DNA of 64,000 nt from Tenacibaculum sp. SZ-18 (GTDB taxonomy: Bacteria; Bacteroidota; Bacteroidia; Flavobacteriales; Flavobacteriaceae), in contig NZ_CP019335.1 of assembly GCF_002813915.1 (NCBI RefSeq), positions 1,533,777 through 1,597,776 of the forward strand. Reading direction: 5' to 3'. The notes below the pieces were generated by a model that was not told the origin of the DNA, ran no database searches, and was given only the letters and a program-made list of their open reading frames with translations. Below are positions 51,833 through 61,603 of the stretch, piece by piece (position 1 is the stretch's first letter; each line of letters opens with the position of its first letter). The translations under genes and the position numbers were made by a program.

Positions 51833-53656
51833 TTATACAGTTACTGAAATAGAGTTAGAAATTTTTCTTTCTTTTCTGAATTTAGCTAGAGGATTTTCAA
51901 GGGTCCCATCTAACTTTAGACTCTCAATAGGATCAGCTAAATTTAACATTTGTCTGGTGTTACTTAACTGTAATCTATTTAAACAACAACGGTCAAACTC
52001 ATCAACAAATAAATCGTATCGTTCAAATTTTTCTTTGAGTTGAGGGAATTTATCTTGATATTCATAAATACACTCTGCTACCAGCTGCCAGAAATTATGT
52101 TCTGAAAATCCGATTTGGGTTTCTAGTTGTTCAGCCATAAATCGGAAGAAACAATCAAAAACATCGGTAAAAATTGATAATACCTTCATTGTATCTGTCG
52201 TTTCTGTGAATAATCGGTCAACATGTTCAGGTAATTCCATTTTTGTATTGAACACGATTACTTCTTCTGTAATGTCTTTCATTAGCACATAAACAGGAGT
52301 GTGCTCTTCAAGCACGATTATTATATTTTCTCCATGAGGCATGAACACAAATTCGTATTGATAAAAGCAGTGTAACAATGGTGATAAATACGCTCTTAAA
52401 TAATTTTTAATCCAATTTGTAGCTCCACATGGAGAATTTTCAATTAGGGATGATAATAATGAATTATCTTCAGAATCAAGATGCAATAAAGCGGCCATTG
52501 TTAATACTCGTTGATTCGAAGATATTTTAGTAATTGGGCTTTCTCTCCAAAGTGCCGAGAGCATTTTATTATGAGGATTAGTTTTGCCCAAAACTTCATA
52601 ATAGTGATTTTTATATCCTATCGTGGCGACTTCACCGAGCATTGAAAAACCATTATCCAGCAAGTATGTATCTTCTGAAAGAAGTTCGGTAATCCAAGTA
52701 GTAATTGGTGGGGTACTTTTCATATAGTAAGGAGACAATCCTCGCATGAATCCCATATTTAGAATAGATAGAGCTCCTTTTGTATATAATTTTTCTGGAT
52801 TTGTTAAATTAAAAAGTGTTCGTATAGATTGTTGTGCCGAATATTCATCTTCACTTTCTCCAACAAAAACTATATTCTTCTGTGCAATATCAGCAGCAAA
52901 TACATGAGTAATCTTATTTGTCCATTGCCAAGGGTGAACAGGCATGAATAGATAATTGTTTCTATCCAAATTCATGTCCTCAATTATTTGAGAAAATTCA
53001 TAAACTTTTTCCTCTCCCAATTCAATACGTAAAAGACTGTCGTAATCATAATCTTTAACACCTGTGAAAGAAGCATAATTTTTATGAACTCCAATCCAAA
53101 CTATATGAAAAGGTTTATTTGTTTCAGGTGCATATAAGTGATAATCATTAGTATTGAATCCAATTCTACCGTTATTGGCAACGAAACAAGGATGACCTTC
53201 AGTCATGGCATGTTCAATATCTTGAAAACTTTTATTGTATAGCTCATGTGCTAAAAATTTCTCATTAGCCAATTTGTAGGCCGCCCCGAATAATGTACTT
53301 GTAATTTCCTCTAAATATGTTCCTAAGAATTGATCAGGTATACCTAATGTTTTTCTAAACTCTGTTATAAAACACAATGCGTCTAGAGATCTGTTATATG
53401 TATTTCCATCACGTTTAGTAATACTTTTATTGTCGATATACCAATGATCTAACAGATATTTTTTAGCATTAAATTCATAAGTGAATTGCTTACAATCAGA
53501 AGTAATTCGATAACGATTCCAACCATTCTCAGATTTTAAAAATTCTGGTTTAAGTATCAGTTCATGTGAAAACTCGCTAAGAGCTTTCTTTATTAAATTA
53601 CGATTTACAATTTCCCAAATGTGAGGTTGTAAATGTGATATATTAGTATCAAACAT
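51833..53656 (-). CDS. IucA/IucC-type siderophore synthetase (NIS)
   Basis: A 607-residue NRPS-independent siderophore synthetase. The ATP-binding region includes MTEGHPCFVANNGRIGF, the active-site stretch VHPWQW, and ALSILNMGFMRGLSPYYM, followed by the ferric-iron-reductase-like C-terminal domain. It ends 1 bp before the nitroreductase and begins 1 bp after the GNAT gene. Together with the fused synthetase upstream it provides two NIS enzymes. Members adenylate a carboxylate and join it to an N-hydroxylated amine. Its sequence is parallel to the C-terminal 600 residues of the fused gene, suggesting duplication. Confidence 0.92.
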   Translation of the reverse strand: MFDTNISHLQPHIWEIVNRNLIKKALSEFSHELILKPEFLKSENGWNRYRITSDCKQFTYEFNAKKYLLDHWYIDNKSITKRDGNTYNRSLDALCFITEFRKTLGIPDQFLGTYLEEITSTLFGAAYKLANEKFLAHELYNKSFQDIEHAMTEGHPCFVANNGRIGFNTNDYHLYAPETNKPFHIVWIGVHKNYASFTGVKDYDYDSLLRIELGEEKVYEFSQIIEDMNLDRNNYLFMPVHPWQWTNKITHVFAADIAQKNIVFVGESEDEYSAQQSIRTLFNLTNPEKLYTKGALSILNMGFMRGLSPYYMKSTPPITTWITELLSEDTYLLDNGFSMLGEVATIGYKNHYYEVLGKTNPHNKMLSALWRESPITKISSNQRVLTMAALLHLDSEDNSLLSSLIENSPCGATNWIKNYLRAYLSPLLHCFYQYEFVFMPHGENIIIVLEEHTPVYVLMKDITEEVIVFNTKMELPEHVDRLFTETTDTMKVLSIFTDVFDCFFRFMAEQLETQIGFSEHNFWQLVAECIYEYQDKFPQLKEKFERYDLFVDEFDRCCLNRLQLSNTRQMLNLADPIESLKLDGTLENPLAKFRKERKISNSISVTV

Positions 53657-53657
53657 T

Positions 53658-54233
53658 TTAAATTTTCTTAATTGCTTCTTGGTATAATTTCTTAGTACAA
53701 AAAGCTAATGACGCTACTTTATGTGGCAATTCTATTTCTTTATGGTATACAAAGCCTGCCTTCTTGTTTAACAAATGAATTTTATTATTGTTTTTATCAG
53801 GTTCTACCACTACTCTAGTTACAAAGGACAAACTGAAGAAGTATTCCATTACAGTTCTAAAAACTTCCCAAGTAAAATTTGGTATTCTTTTTTCAACTGG
53901 CGCAACTAGAATATGCATTCCATAATCGTCATCTAGAGCTTTGTAATGAGAGGCTATAATATCTTGTGAAGCTTTATATCTCTCCATTAAAAAAATTGGT
54001 CTTTCGTTTAATAATCCTATATAAGTATGATGATAATTATTATCTTCAATTTCTTGATATGATTGTTTTACTTCATCTATAGTTTGTCCTAACATTCCCC
54101 AATATTTTGCATATGGTTTTGTGACCCAACTGAAAAGTATATCGATATCAGAATCTAATTGAATAGGTCTTATACTTATTGTACCTATTTTCTCAATTTC
54201 CCTGCTAAATACTATTTGATTCGTTGAAATCAT
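53658..54233 (-). CDS. GNAT acyltransferase for siderophore (IucB/RhbD-like)
   Basis: A 191-residue acyltransferase of the siderophore N-acyltransferase group (IucB/MbtK-like GNAT). ISIRPIQLDSDIDILFSWV is its start, then YAKYWGM, YGMHILVAP and a terminal ELPHKVASLAFCTKKLYQEA stretch. It transfers an acyl group from CoA to the N-hydroxylated amine. It parallels the first ~190 residues of the fused gene immediately upstream, with matching blocks (for example SWV.(P/D)YA.(Y/F)WGM and ELPHK.A.LAF), so the two copies share ancestry. It lies 1 bp from each neighbour. Confidence 0.88.
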   Translation of the reverse strand: MISTNQIVFSREIEKIGTISIRPIQLDSDIDILFSWVTKPYAKYWGMLGQTIDEVKQSYQEIEDNNYHHTYIGLLNERPIFLMERYKASQDIIASHYKALDDDYGMHILVAPVEKRIPNFTWEVFRTVMEYFFSLSFVTRVVVEPDKNNNKIHLLNKKAGFVYHKEIELPHKVASLAFCTKKLYQEAIKKI

Positions 54234-54234
54234 A

Positions 54235-56646
54235 CTATACTTCTTGATTTTTAAACTGAGCTATCGGATTTACAAGTTTTCCAGCAAATTGTAATAGAGC
54301 AACCGGATCATCTAAGTCAATCATTTGTTTATGATTGTTTAATTGTAATCTATTTAAACATGATAATTTGAAATCATCAGCAAACAAGTCATACTTTATA
54401 AATTTTTGCTCTAACTCAGGAAATTTATCTTGATATTCAGAAATATTTTCAGCAACTAATTCCCAGAATCTATTTTCACTATAGTTTGCATGTTCTTCTA
54501 AAATTGGTGATAGGAAACGGAAAAAACCGTCGAACATATCTGTAAAAATTGATAATAACTTCACATCTTCGGGAACAGGTGCATACATCCGTTTTAAATG
54601 CTCTGGTAATTCTACATCTGTACTTAAAATACAGGCTTCTTCAGTGATGTCTTTTAATAAAGCATATACTGGAATATTATCTTCTAAAACAAGAATTATA
54701 TTTTCTCCATGAGGCATAAATACTAAGTCATAATAGTAGAAACAATGTAACATTGGACTTAAATATGCCTGTAAATATTTACGAATCCAGTCATCTATTG
54801 AAAGACCAGAATCTTTTATCATTTCGGGTAAAAGAGCATTACCATGATGATCAATATGTAATAAGGCTGCCATTGTAATCGGCTTTTGACTATTCTTAAC
54901 TTTAGAGTATGGACTTTCTCTCCATAATGAAGCTAACATTTTGTTATAATCATTATGTGGACCAAATTCTTCAAAGTACGGATTAACATAACTTACTGAA
55001 CCAATTTCACTAAGCATTCTAAATCCGTTTTCTTTAATATAAGAATCGCTATATAGTAAATTCTCCAACCAAACTGCCATCTTAGGTGCGGTTCCAAGAT
55101 AATATAGAGGTAGTCCTCTCATGAATCCCATATTTAAGATTGATAGGGCAGATTTGGTATAGAATTTTTGGGGATTACTAGTATTAAATAATGTTCGAAT
55201 AGATTGCTGAGCTAAATATTGATCGGGTCCATAGCCTAAGCATATCAGATCACCTTTTGCCACTTCAGGAGCAAATATATTCGCAAGTTTATTAAACCAT
55301 TGCCATGGGTGAATCGGTAAAAACAAATAATCTTCAGGATTATAACCTTTTTCCTTGATGGTTGCATTGAAGTTCTCAATTGTTGCAGCAGCTAATTCCT
55401 GAAGGATTAATTTTTCATAGGGTAAACTTTCAATCGCGGCATAAACTGCTTTACTTTTATGACCAGCCAACCATAACAAAGAAAACGAGTTTCCTGCTTC
55501 TGGTGCATAAGTGCGATAATCTGTACTGTCAAATCCAATTCTTCCATTATTAGCTACAAAACCTGGGTGTCCTTCAGTCATTGATTGTTCAATAGTTTGA
55601 AAATCAGCAATAGCTAATTCTTTCGCAGTCGGATTTCCTTTGGTTATTTTGAAAGCACTACCATATAAGGTACTGATAATTTCTTCAAGATAAATAGGCA
55701 TTTTTTCGTCTGCAATTCCCAATGCTTTTCTAAATTCTTTAATAAAGAAAATTGCGTCTAATTCAGCTACTTGATTGTTGATAGTTTTTCTGATCGAGTT
55801 GTCATCAATCATATAATGATTTAACGCCAAGGGCTTTGCATTAAAAAAATAAATAATGTTATTATCGTCAGCCTTTATTATAAATTCTTTGTAACCATTT
55901 TCTAAATCATTTTGAACTACTGGTTCAATTAATAACTCATGTGAAAATTCACATAATGCTTTTTTAATTAATAAACGATTAGCTTGTTCCCATGCTGTAG
56001 GCTGTATATGATGAGTTGATTGTTGTGGGGAAACCACGTTATCTATTGTGTTCATAGTACTTCTTTTTGAAGGTAAAAGAGATTTGATTTTTTGTTGATA
56101 ATTTTCTCTAGTTAAAAATGCTAGCTGTGCTGTTTTATGAGGTAATTCAATAATTTTATCTAATTGAAAACCTATTCGCTGGCACAAGGCAAACATTTTT
56201 TTATTTCTTATGTCTGGCTCTACTAGAATTCTGTAGACCATAAGGTTTGTAAAAACAAAATCCATTATAGCTCTAAACATGAACCAAGTAAAATTCTCAA
56301 TTTTTGTTTTTGTTGGAGGTGCAACTATAATGTGTATTCCACAATCAGTATACTTAGCCTCATAAAATTTACCAATTATATCCTTTCTAGGATCATATCT
56401 TTCTAAAACGAATGCTGGTTTATTATTATAAAGTCCTACAAAAACATTATAATGTTCGGGTTCCTGTAATTTTGTATATTCTTCTTTTACATCTTGTAAA
56501 GAAGCATTTTGCATTCCCCAAAAAACTGCATAGTCCTGAGTGACCCATGATTGCAAAAAATCAGAATCAGTTTCTATATTGAACGGTCTAATTTCAATAT
56601 TTCCAAAACTTTTATATTCTTTATTAAAATTAAGATTTTCTATCAT
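54235..56646 (-). CDS. GNAT-IucA/IucC fusion siderophore synthetase
   Basis: An 803-residue two-domain protein. Residues ~1-190 are a siderophore N-acyltransferase (RPFNIETDSDFLQSWV, YAVFWGM, ELPHKTAQLAF), a short linker follows, and residues ~215-803 are an NIS synthetase (MTEGHPGFVANNGRIGF, IHPWQWFN, ALSILNMGFMRGLPLYYL). Fused acyltransferase-synthetases are known from bisucaberin-type clusters. The next two genes encode the same two domains separately, so this locus holds a fused and an unfused copy side by side. It lies 3 bp after the MFS gene on this strand. The product is likely a hydroxamate, made from N-hydroxycadaverine acylated with a dicarboxylate or similar unit. Confidence 0.93.
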   Translation of the reverse strand: MIENLNFNKEYKSFGNIEIRPFNIETDSDFLQSWVTQDYAVFWGMQNASLQDVKEEYTKLQEPEHYNVFVGLYNNKPAFVLERYDPRKDIIGKFYEAKYTDCGIHIIVAPPTKTKIENFTWFMFRAIMDFVFTNLMVYRILVEPDIRNKKMFALCQRIGFQLDKIIELPHKTAQLAFLTRENYQQKIKSLLPSKRSTMNTIDNVVSPQQSTHHIQPTAWEQANRLLIKKALCEFSHELLIEPVVQNDLENGYKEFIIKADDNNIIYFFNAKPLALNHYMIDDNSIRKTINNQVAELDAIFFIKEFRKALGIADEKMPIYLEEIISTLYGSAFKITKGNPTAKELAIADFQTIEQSMTEGHPGFVANNGRIGFDSTDYRTYAPEAGNSFSLLWLAGHKSKAVYAAIESLPYEKLILQELAAATIENFNATIKEKGYNPEDYLFLPIHPWQWFNKLANIFAPEVAKGDLICLGYGPDQYLAQQSIRTLFNTSNPQKFYTKSALSILNMGFMRGLPLYYLGTAPKMAVWLENLLYSDSYIKENGFRMLSEIGSVSYVNPYFEEFGPHNDYNKMLASLWRESPYSKVKNSQKPITMAALLHIDHHGNALLPEMIKDSGLSIDDWIRKYLQAYLSPMLHCFYYYDLVFMPHGENIILVLEDNIPVYALLKDITEEACILSTDVELPEHLKRMYAPVPEDVKLLSIFTDMFDGFFRFLSPILEEHANYSENRFWELVAENISEYQDKFPELEQKFIKYDLFADDFKLSCLNRLQLNNHKQMIDLDDPVALLQFAGKLVNPIAQFKNQEV

Positions 56647-56649
56647 GCT

Positions 56650-57834
56650 CTAGTTTTTAGCTAGTTGTTTATGATGAACTCTAACAGACTTAAAAACAAA
56701 GAAATATAACAGTAGTGTTATTATGAATCCCATAAATGCGATAGTAAATGGAATTTGTAGTCCAAAGTCCTCTACAACAATTCCTACACTCAAGGAAGCT
56801 AATAAAACGCCTAAATTTTGGAAAAAGTGAATTTTACTATAATCAATAGCATAAGATTCCGGGGAACTTAATTCAAACAACAACACATCGAATTTTACTA
56901 CACCTTGAAAAATTGCCCAACCATAAATAATTCTTCCTGAAATCACAAATAACTCAGAAGGTATTCCTTGCAAAAACAGTCCAATTAAAGCAATAAATAA
57001 GGCATTTATAATTCCTTTGTAACCATCACTTGTTTTTCTTCTATTATTTATCCAAAGGGCAATTAGAGCAATAAAACCAGGAATAGCATAAATTGTACCT
57101 GAAACAAGTTTAGTTTTAAAACTTGAGAAACTTTCCCAATACAGCGAGAAAAATGGTCTTATTAGAAAATCACTGAAATATAAAATTAAAGTAATAATTC
57201 CTAACTTTAGAATAAATCCTTTAGGTAAAAAACGTTCTTCTTTTGATTCTAGTTCTTCGGAAACTACTAAACCTGTTGCGTATTTTTTACTTCTTAATAA
57301 ATAGATACTCATTCCCATTTGAACAAAATCTCCCAAAGCCATTATTAGAAATATATTTCTAGGATCAATTAAATCTACTGTCAATCCGCCAATAACAGCG
57401 CCAAGAATTCCTCCTAAATGGACAACTACTGATAAAAGACCAATTGTACTTGGATGTTCCTCTTTAGTGATAATTTTTAATATATAGGGATACACCAATA
57501 AATAACTACCCTTAAAAATCACCATGATTAATGAAATAATCCAAAAAGCTATATATGATTCTGTATAAAAACAAAGTAAAGCTAGAATTCCTGCTACAAA
57601 CTGTGTATAAACCAAAATATTTAATTCTGACACTTTTTTTGAAACATATGCCCAAAACGGAAATGCAATCATTACCATGAAACAAATTGCAGCAAAATAA
57701 TAACCTACCAATTCAGGATTCTCTATCCCAAAACGTAATTCAAAAAATTGAGGATAAAATGGATGCAATAGATAATCGCTAACTACAGCAACCAACGTCA
57801 TAACTATTAAAAAAGTTTTAAGTTTCATATTCAT
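56650..57834 (-). CDS. MFS transporter, likely siderophore exporter
   Basis: A 394-residue major facilitator with twelve predicted helices and a short charged loop near the middle (ELESKEERFLPKG). The opening MNMKLKTFLIVMTLVAVVSDYLLHPFYPQFF suggests start 57834 or the ATG two codons later. It overlaps the monooxygenase gene by 17 bp and lies 3 bp before the fused synthetase. Exporters of this kind pump out the finished siderophore; import uses the TonB receptor. The assignment as exporter is by context. Confidence 0.85.
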   Translation of the reverse strand: MNMKLKTFLIVMTLVAVVSDYLLHPFYPQFFELRFGIENPELVGYYFAAICFMVMIAFPFWAYVSKKVSELNILVYTQFVAGILALLCFYTESYIAFWIISLIMVIFKGSYLLVYPYILKIITKEEHPSTIGLLSVVVHLGGILGAVIGGLTVDLIDPRNIFLIMALGDFVQMGMSIYLLRSKKYATGLVVSEELESKEERFLPKGFILKLGIITLILYFSDFLIRPFFSLYWESFSSFKTKLVSGTIYAIPGFIALIALWINNRRKTSDGYKGIINALFIALIGLFLQGIPSELFVISGRIIYGWAIFQGVVKFDVLLFELSSPESYAIDYSKIHFFQNLGVLLASLSVGIVVEDFGLQIPFTIAFMGFIITLLLYFFVFKSVRVHHKQLAKN

Positions 57835-59155
57835 TTAAAATAGTTACTGGTATTTCTTCATCTTCATGAACTTCAAATTGTTGAAAAGCAATTTTTTGTT
57901 CGATTGGATAATGTTCAACTCCAGTAAGTTCTTTGATAATATAAGAGTTCCTATAAGCCGCCATTCCTAAATCTGGAGTCACAAAACCATGTGTATGTAA
58001 CTCAGCGTTTTGAACAAATATTTCTTTGTTTGAAATATCAATACTGTAGTTTCTTCCTACATCGAAGCGTTCCCTAGAATCCCATTTAATCCTATCTAAA
58101 ATTCCATCAACAAAATCAGGAAGTTGATAAGTATATCCAGTTGCTAAAACTAAACCTTGAGTTATATGTCTGAAATACTTGTCTTGCTCAATTTGATGTA
58201 AATCCAACTGAATCGAATCCTCTAATAATTGTGTTTTAATTAATTCAGAATTAGTACGGAGTGATACCTTCAATGGGACTTTATTAGTAACTCTCTTTGT
58301 ATATAACGTATCATGAATTGCAGCAATTAAATCGCTGTTAATTCCTTTATATAAATGCTTTTGATTTTTAATTAAATCATCTCTTTTCTCGTCAGGTAAA
58401 TTATAGAAATAGTCTACATATTCAGGTGATGTCATTTCTAAAGTCAACTTAGAATATTCAAGCGGGAAAAATCTAGGTGAACGTGTAATCCAATTTAGTT
58501 CATATCCTCTCGAATCTGCCTCTTGTAATAAATCATAAAATATCTCTGCTGCACTTTGTCCACTTCCTAAAACTGTAATTTTCTTTTGCTTCTGCAACTC
58601 TTCTTTAAAATCTAAATATTGAGAAGAATGGATAGCTTTTTCTTTCAATTTCTTGCAAGATTCAGGAATATATGGAGGTGTTCCAGTACCAAATACCAGC
58701 TTCTTTGACTTATAAATTTTAATTTCTTGAGTTTTTGTACAATTGCTGGTTACGATATAAAAACCACTTTCTTCTTCGTAATCAATATGAATTACCTCCG
58801 TATTGAAATAAACATTAGATAACTTTTCAATAGCCCATTGACAATACTGATTGTATTCATTACGCAATAACAGAAAGTTTTCACGGATATAAAAAGAATA
58901 CATTGTCCCCCGCTCTTTTATATAGTTCAAAAAACTAAATTTATTGGTAGGATCTGCCAAGGTTACCAAATCAGCCATAAACGGAATTTGTAATGTTGTG
59001 TTTTCCAGCAACATTCCTGGGTGCCAATCAAAACTTTCTTTTTTGTCTAGAAAAATTCCATTTAAATTTTCTATAGGTTCTGTTAAACAAGCTAATCCTA
59101 AATTAAAAGGACCAACTCCAATTGCAATAAAATCAGCTACATTGTTCTGCTTCAT
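57818..59155 (-). CDS. Lysine/ornithine (cadaverine) N-monooxygenase
   Basis: A 445-residue FAD-dependent N-hydroxylating monooxygenase (IucD/SidA/RhbE-type). The FAD motif is GVGPFNLGL (13-21), the NADPH motif VLGSGQSAAE lies near residue 200, and the ATGYTYQLPDF segment is near 350. It overlaps the decarboxylase stop by 4 bp and the MFS gene by 17 bp. With a decarboxylase upstream, the substrate is probably the resulting diamine (cadaverine or putrescine), giving the N-hydroxyamine needed for hydroxamate. Motifs are intact. Confidence 0.92.
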   Translation of the reverse strand: MKQNNVADFIAIGVGPFNLGLACLTEPIENLNGIFLDKKESFDWHPGMLLENTTLQIPFMADLVTLADPTNKFSFLNYIKERGTMYSFYIRENFLLLRNEYNQYCQWAIEKLSNVYFNTEVIHIDYEEESGFYIVTSNCTKTQEIKIYKSKKLVFGTGTPPYIPESCKKLKEKAIHSSQYLDFKEELQKQKKITVLGSGQSAAEIFYDLLQEADSRGYELNWITRSPRFFPLEYSKLTLEMTSPEYVDYFYNLPDEKRDDLIKNQKHLYKGINSDLIAAIHDTLYTKRVTNKVPLKVSLRTNSELIKTQLLEDSIQLDLHQIEQDKYFRHITQGLVLATGYTYQLPDFVDGILDRIKWDSRERFDVGRNYSIDISNKEIFVQNAELHTHGFVTPDLGMAAYRNSYIIKELTGVEHYPIEQKIAFQQFEVHEDEEIPVTILNEYET

Positions 59156-60669
59156 AATGCTTCAGTTTTAGGTTGATAAAGTCTACCTGTTTTTTCAATC
59201 ATATCTACAATATTCAATAAATTGTTAATAGTGTTTTTTGGGTTTAACAATGTGAACTTTAAATAGATATTTCCATTTAATTTAGTACTTGCAATAGATG
59301 CTTTTCCAGTTTTATATAAAGTATTTTTTATATGTAGATTCACTTCATTATGCGTAGGTTCATGATCGGCTTCGGAGTTTTTGTATCTGAAAACAACTGT
59401 ACTTAATTCAGGAACATGTGCTAATTCAAAATTTGGGTTACTAAGCATTTTATTATACACCTGTTTTGCTAAATGATGTACTTCTTCTAAGTAAGAAGCA
59501 ATAGTTTTTGTTCCTAATGTTTTTAATGTTAACCAAACTTTTAAAGCATCAAACCGTCTTGTGGTTTGAATAGACTTTTCAATTAAATTAGGTCTTTCTG
59601 AATCTTTATCTTCTAAAGGATTTAAATAGTCTGCATAGTAAGAAACATACTGAAAATGTTTTTTGTTCCTTGCTAAAAACGCACTACAACTTACCGGTTG
59701 GAATAATGTTTTATGAAAATCTATGGTGATAGAATCTGCATATTCAACTCCATCAAAATAGTGATTATGAGTCTCTGTTAATACATAACAACCACCATAA
59801 GCTCCATCAACATGCAACCAAAGATCTTGTTCTTTTGCAATTTTCCCTATCGTTTTTATTGGATCAAAACTTCCGTAATCCGTTGTTCCTAAAGTAGCTA
59901 CAACCGCAATTGGAATATTTCCCTCCTGTTTGGTTTTTTCTATAGCAAGAACTAATTCCTCAGTATCCATGCGCATTCTGCTATCAACTTTTATAGGAAC
60001 AACTGCGTCATATCCCATACCTAAAAGTGCGGCATTTTTCTTTATACTAAAATGTGATTTTTCAGAACAAAAGAATCTAAACTTACTTACTTGTTCTGAC
60101 CATCCATTTTGTTTAATGTTGATTCCAAATTTTTCGAAGGCATAATGATCTCTTGCCATTAATAATGCCATAAAGTTTGATTGAGTACCACCACTAGTAA
60201 AAACACCATCTGAATATTCATCAAATTTGAACTCATTACAAATCCAACGAATTACTTCTTGCTCTATAAAAGTTGCCGAAGTGCTTTGATCCCAAGTTTC
60301 AACTGCCGTATTAACAGTTGTCGCAATTAATTCTGCAACAATTGAAGGTAGGGTAATTGGACAATTTAAGTGAGCAACATAATTAGGATTATGGAATGCA
60401 ATTGCATTTTCTAAGTACAACTCATTTAATTCTTCTAATGCTTTATGAATTGGACTGGAAGAATTGATATCTGTTAATCTTGCTTTCTTCTTATTTCTCC
60501 TGATTTCCTCAATATCATCACCTTTGTAAAACTTTCGCTTTGCCAAATATTTTTGGACATAAATTAATGTTTTGGAAATATACTCTTCATATAATGCAAG
60601 AGATTCATCATTAAATAAGTAACTATTTAGTGATAATTCTTTAAAAGGAGGAGCTTCGTTTATAATCAT
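59152..60669 (-). CDS. PLP-dependent decarboxylase (lysine-type) for siderophore
   Basis: A 505-residue group II PLP decarboxylase. The Schiff-base lysine is Lys320 in DFHKTLFQP, with HVDGAYGG and FTSGGTQSNF for cofactor binding. Related enzymes in siderophore loci (DesA- and RhbB-like) convert lysine to cadaverine or diaminobutyrate to diaminopropane. It is the first gene of the operon, reading left from 60669, and overlaps the monooxygenase by 4 bp. The conserved 33-bp direct-repeat box ends 87 bp before its ATG, and a TAnnTTTG element follows it. Lysine is the likely substrate by comparison with bisucaberin-type loci; not proven. Confidence 0.9.
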   Translation of the reverse strand: MIINEAPPFKELSLNSYLFNDESLALYEEYISKTLIYVQKYLAKRKFYKGDDIEEIRRNKKKARLTDINSSSPIHKALEELNELYLENAIAFHNPNYVAHLNCPITLPSIVAELIATTVNTAVETWDQSTSATFIEQEVIRWICNEFKFDEYSDGVFTSGGTQSNFMALLMARDHYAFEKFGINIKQNGWSEQVSKFRFFCSEKSHFSIKKNAALLGMGYDAVVPIKVDSRMRMDTEELVLAIEKTKQEGNIPIAVVATLGTTDYGSFDPIKTIGKIAKEQDLWLHVDGAYGGCYVLTETHNHYFDGVEYADSITIDFHKTLFQPVSCSAFLARNKKHFQYVSYYADYLNPLEDKDSERPNLIEKSIQTTRRFDALKVWLTLKTLGTKTIASYLEEVHHLAKQVYNKMLSNPNFELAHVPELSTVVFRYKNSEADHEPTHNEVNLHIKNTLYKTGKASIASTKLNGNIYLKFTLLNPKNTINNLLNIVDMIEKTGRLYQPKTEAL

Positions 60670-60696
60670 TATTTTTATTTAGTCTTAATAATGACA

Positions 60697-60704
60697 CAAA
60701 ATTA
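60697..60704 (-). promoter_or_regulatory. -7 element of the siderophore operon promoter
   Basis: On the minus strand it reads TAATTTTG, a perfect TAnnTTTG match, 28 bp before the decarboxylase ATG. The gap to the direct-repeat box is 19 bp, almost identical to the receptor promoter (18 bp), so an activator could contact the polymerase in the same way at both. Confidence 0.62.
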
Positions 60705-60723
60705 AAACTAGATGAAACATTCT

Positions 60724-60756
60724 AAATGACGTAAATTGGATAAAAAAAGACGAGCT
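60724..60756. promoter_or_regulatory. AraC-type box before the siderophore operon
   Basis: AAATGACG (60724-60731) and AAAAGACG (60745-60752) repeat at 21-bp spacing in an element matching 46321-46353 at 30 of 33 positions. It is in the same orientation relative to the minus-strand operon as the other box is to the receptor. This ties the operon to the AraC regulator near 46354. Confidence 0.7.
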
Positions 60757-61603
60757 TTAAAGTATGCTAATATTCCTTTAATTCCAGCTGTAATATGAGT
60801 AATAAAATAAGCTAATGTTAATGGTATAATTATATCTCAATTAACAACCCTTCATAGAAAAAATCATTTTTATACTATTTAGCACAATTTATTATCAAAA
60901 AAATACGGAATATGAGCATTGAATCTACCATTAAATGGAAAATTTGAAGCTCTTTAACTAAATATAGTTTTTAGTTTTGATTCTATCTACTTTGATTTAA
61001 ACACCAACATAAATTATCCAAAAAAACAATTCCCAATTAAATATCAAATGTGGCAGCCCTTGAATTAACTACAAACTTTTAGTTGGATTTATAGCTATTT
61101 TAGAATACAATGAATTTCAAACCGATATAATGATTTTTTCTCAGGAATATAATTGCTATTAAACTAGTCTACAATTCCATTTCTAAATAATAAGTGATCT
61201 ACATTTTAATATGGCTACATTTTCGGTTAACATTTTTTCACTTCATACGGAATGAAAAATACTTTTTGACTAGAAAATTTTTAAATGTACATTTTAACCC
61301 TCTTTTAATGGTTTTTAAATTTAATGGCATAACTCTACATTTTATTTTTTTTCTTCTACTTATTAGAAATAAATATATAATCAAGTTAGAAACTAAAAGA
61401 GTCAGATTAAGTTCTTACGTATTGTAAATGAATTTTTCTTTGAAAACTAGTTATGTGTAATTAAAACGATTCTTATAGTCAAAAGCAAACCAATTTTATC
61501 CTCTCTTATATTGCGCTACAATGTTATAGGTTATCAACAAAAATTTTCTATTCAAAACAAATTTGATTTTACTACATTTAGCATCAACAATTTATTTAAC
61601 ATT
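60757..61603. other. Intergenic region between siderophore operon and bestrophin gene
   Basis: About 850 AT-rich bases between divergent genes. No gene is supported: short frames such as 61194-61427 have a composition that does not look like protein. It should hold the bestrophin promoter and any upstream sites for the siderophore operon beyond the box. Confidence 0.55.

Noticed and set aside
47313..60669. Naming the product as bisucaberin
   Set aside because: The core genes fit bisucaberin-type chemistry, but two synthetases, two acyltransferases and extra tailoring genes make the product uncertain.
61194..61427. 77-codon plus-strand frame in the siderophore-bestrophin gap
   Set aside because: Phe/Leu/Ile-rich composition of random AT-rich sequence and no homology recognised.
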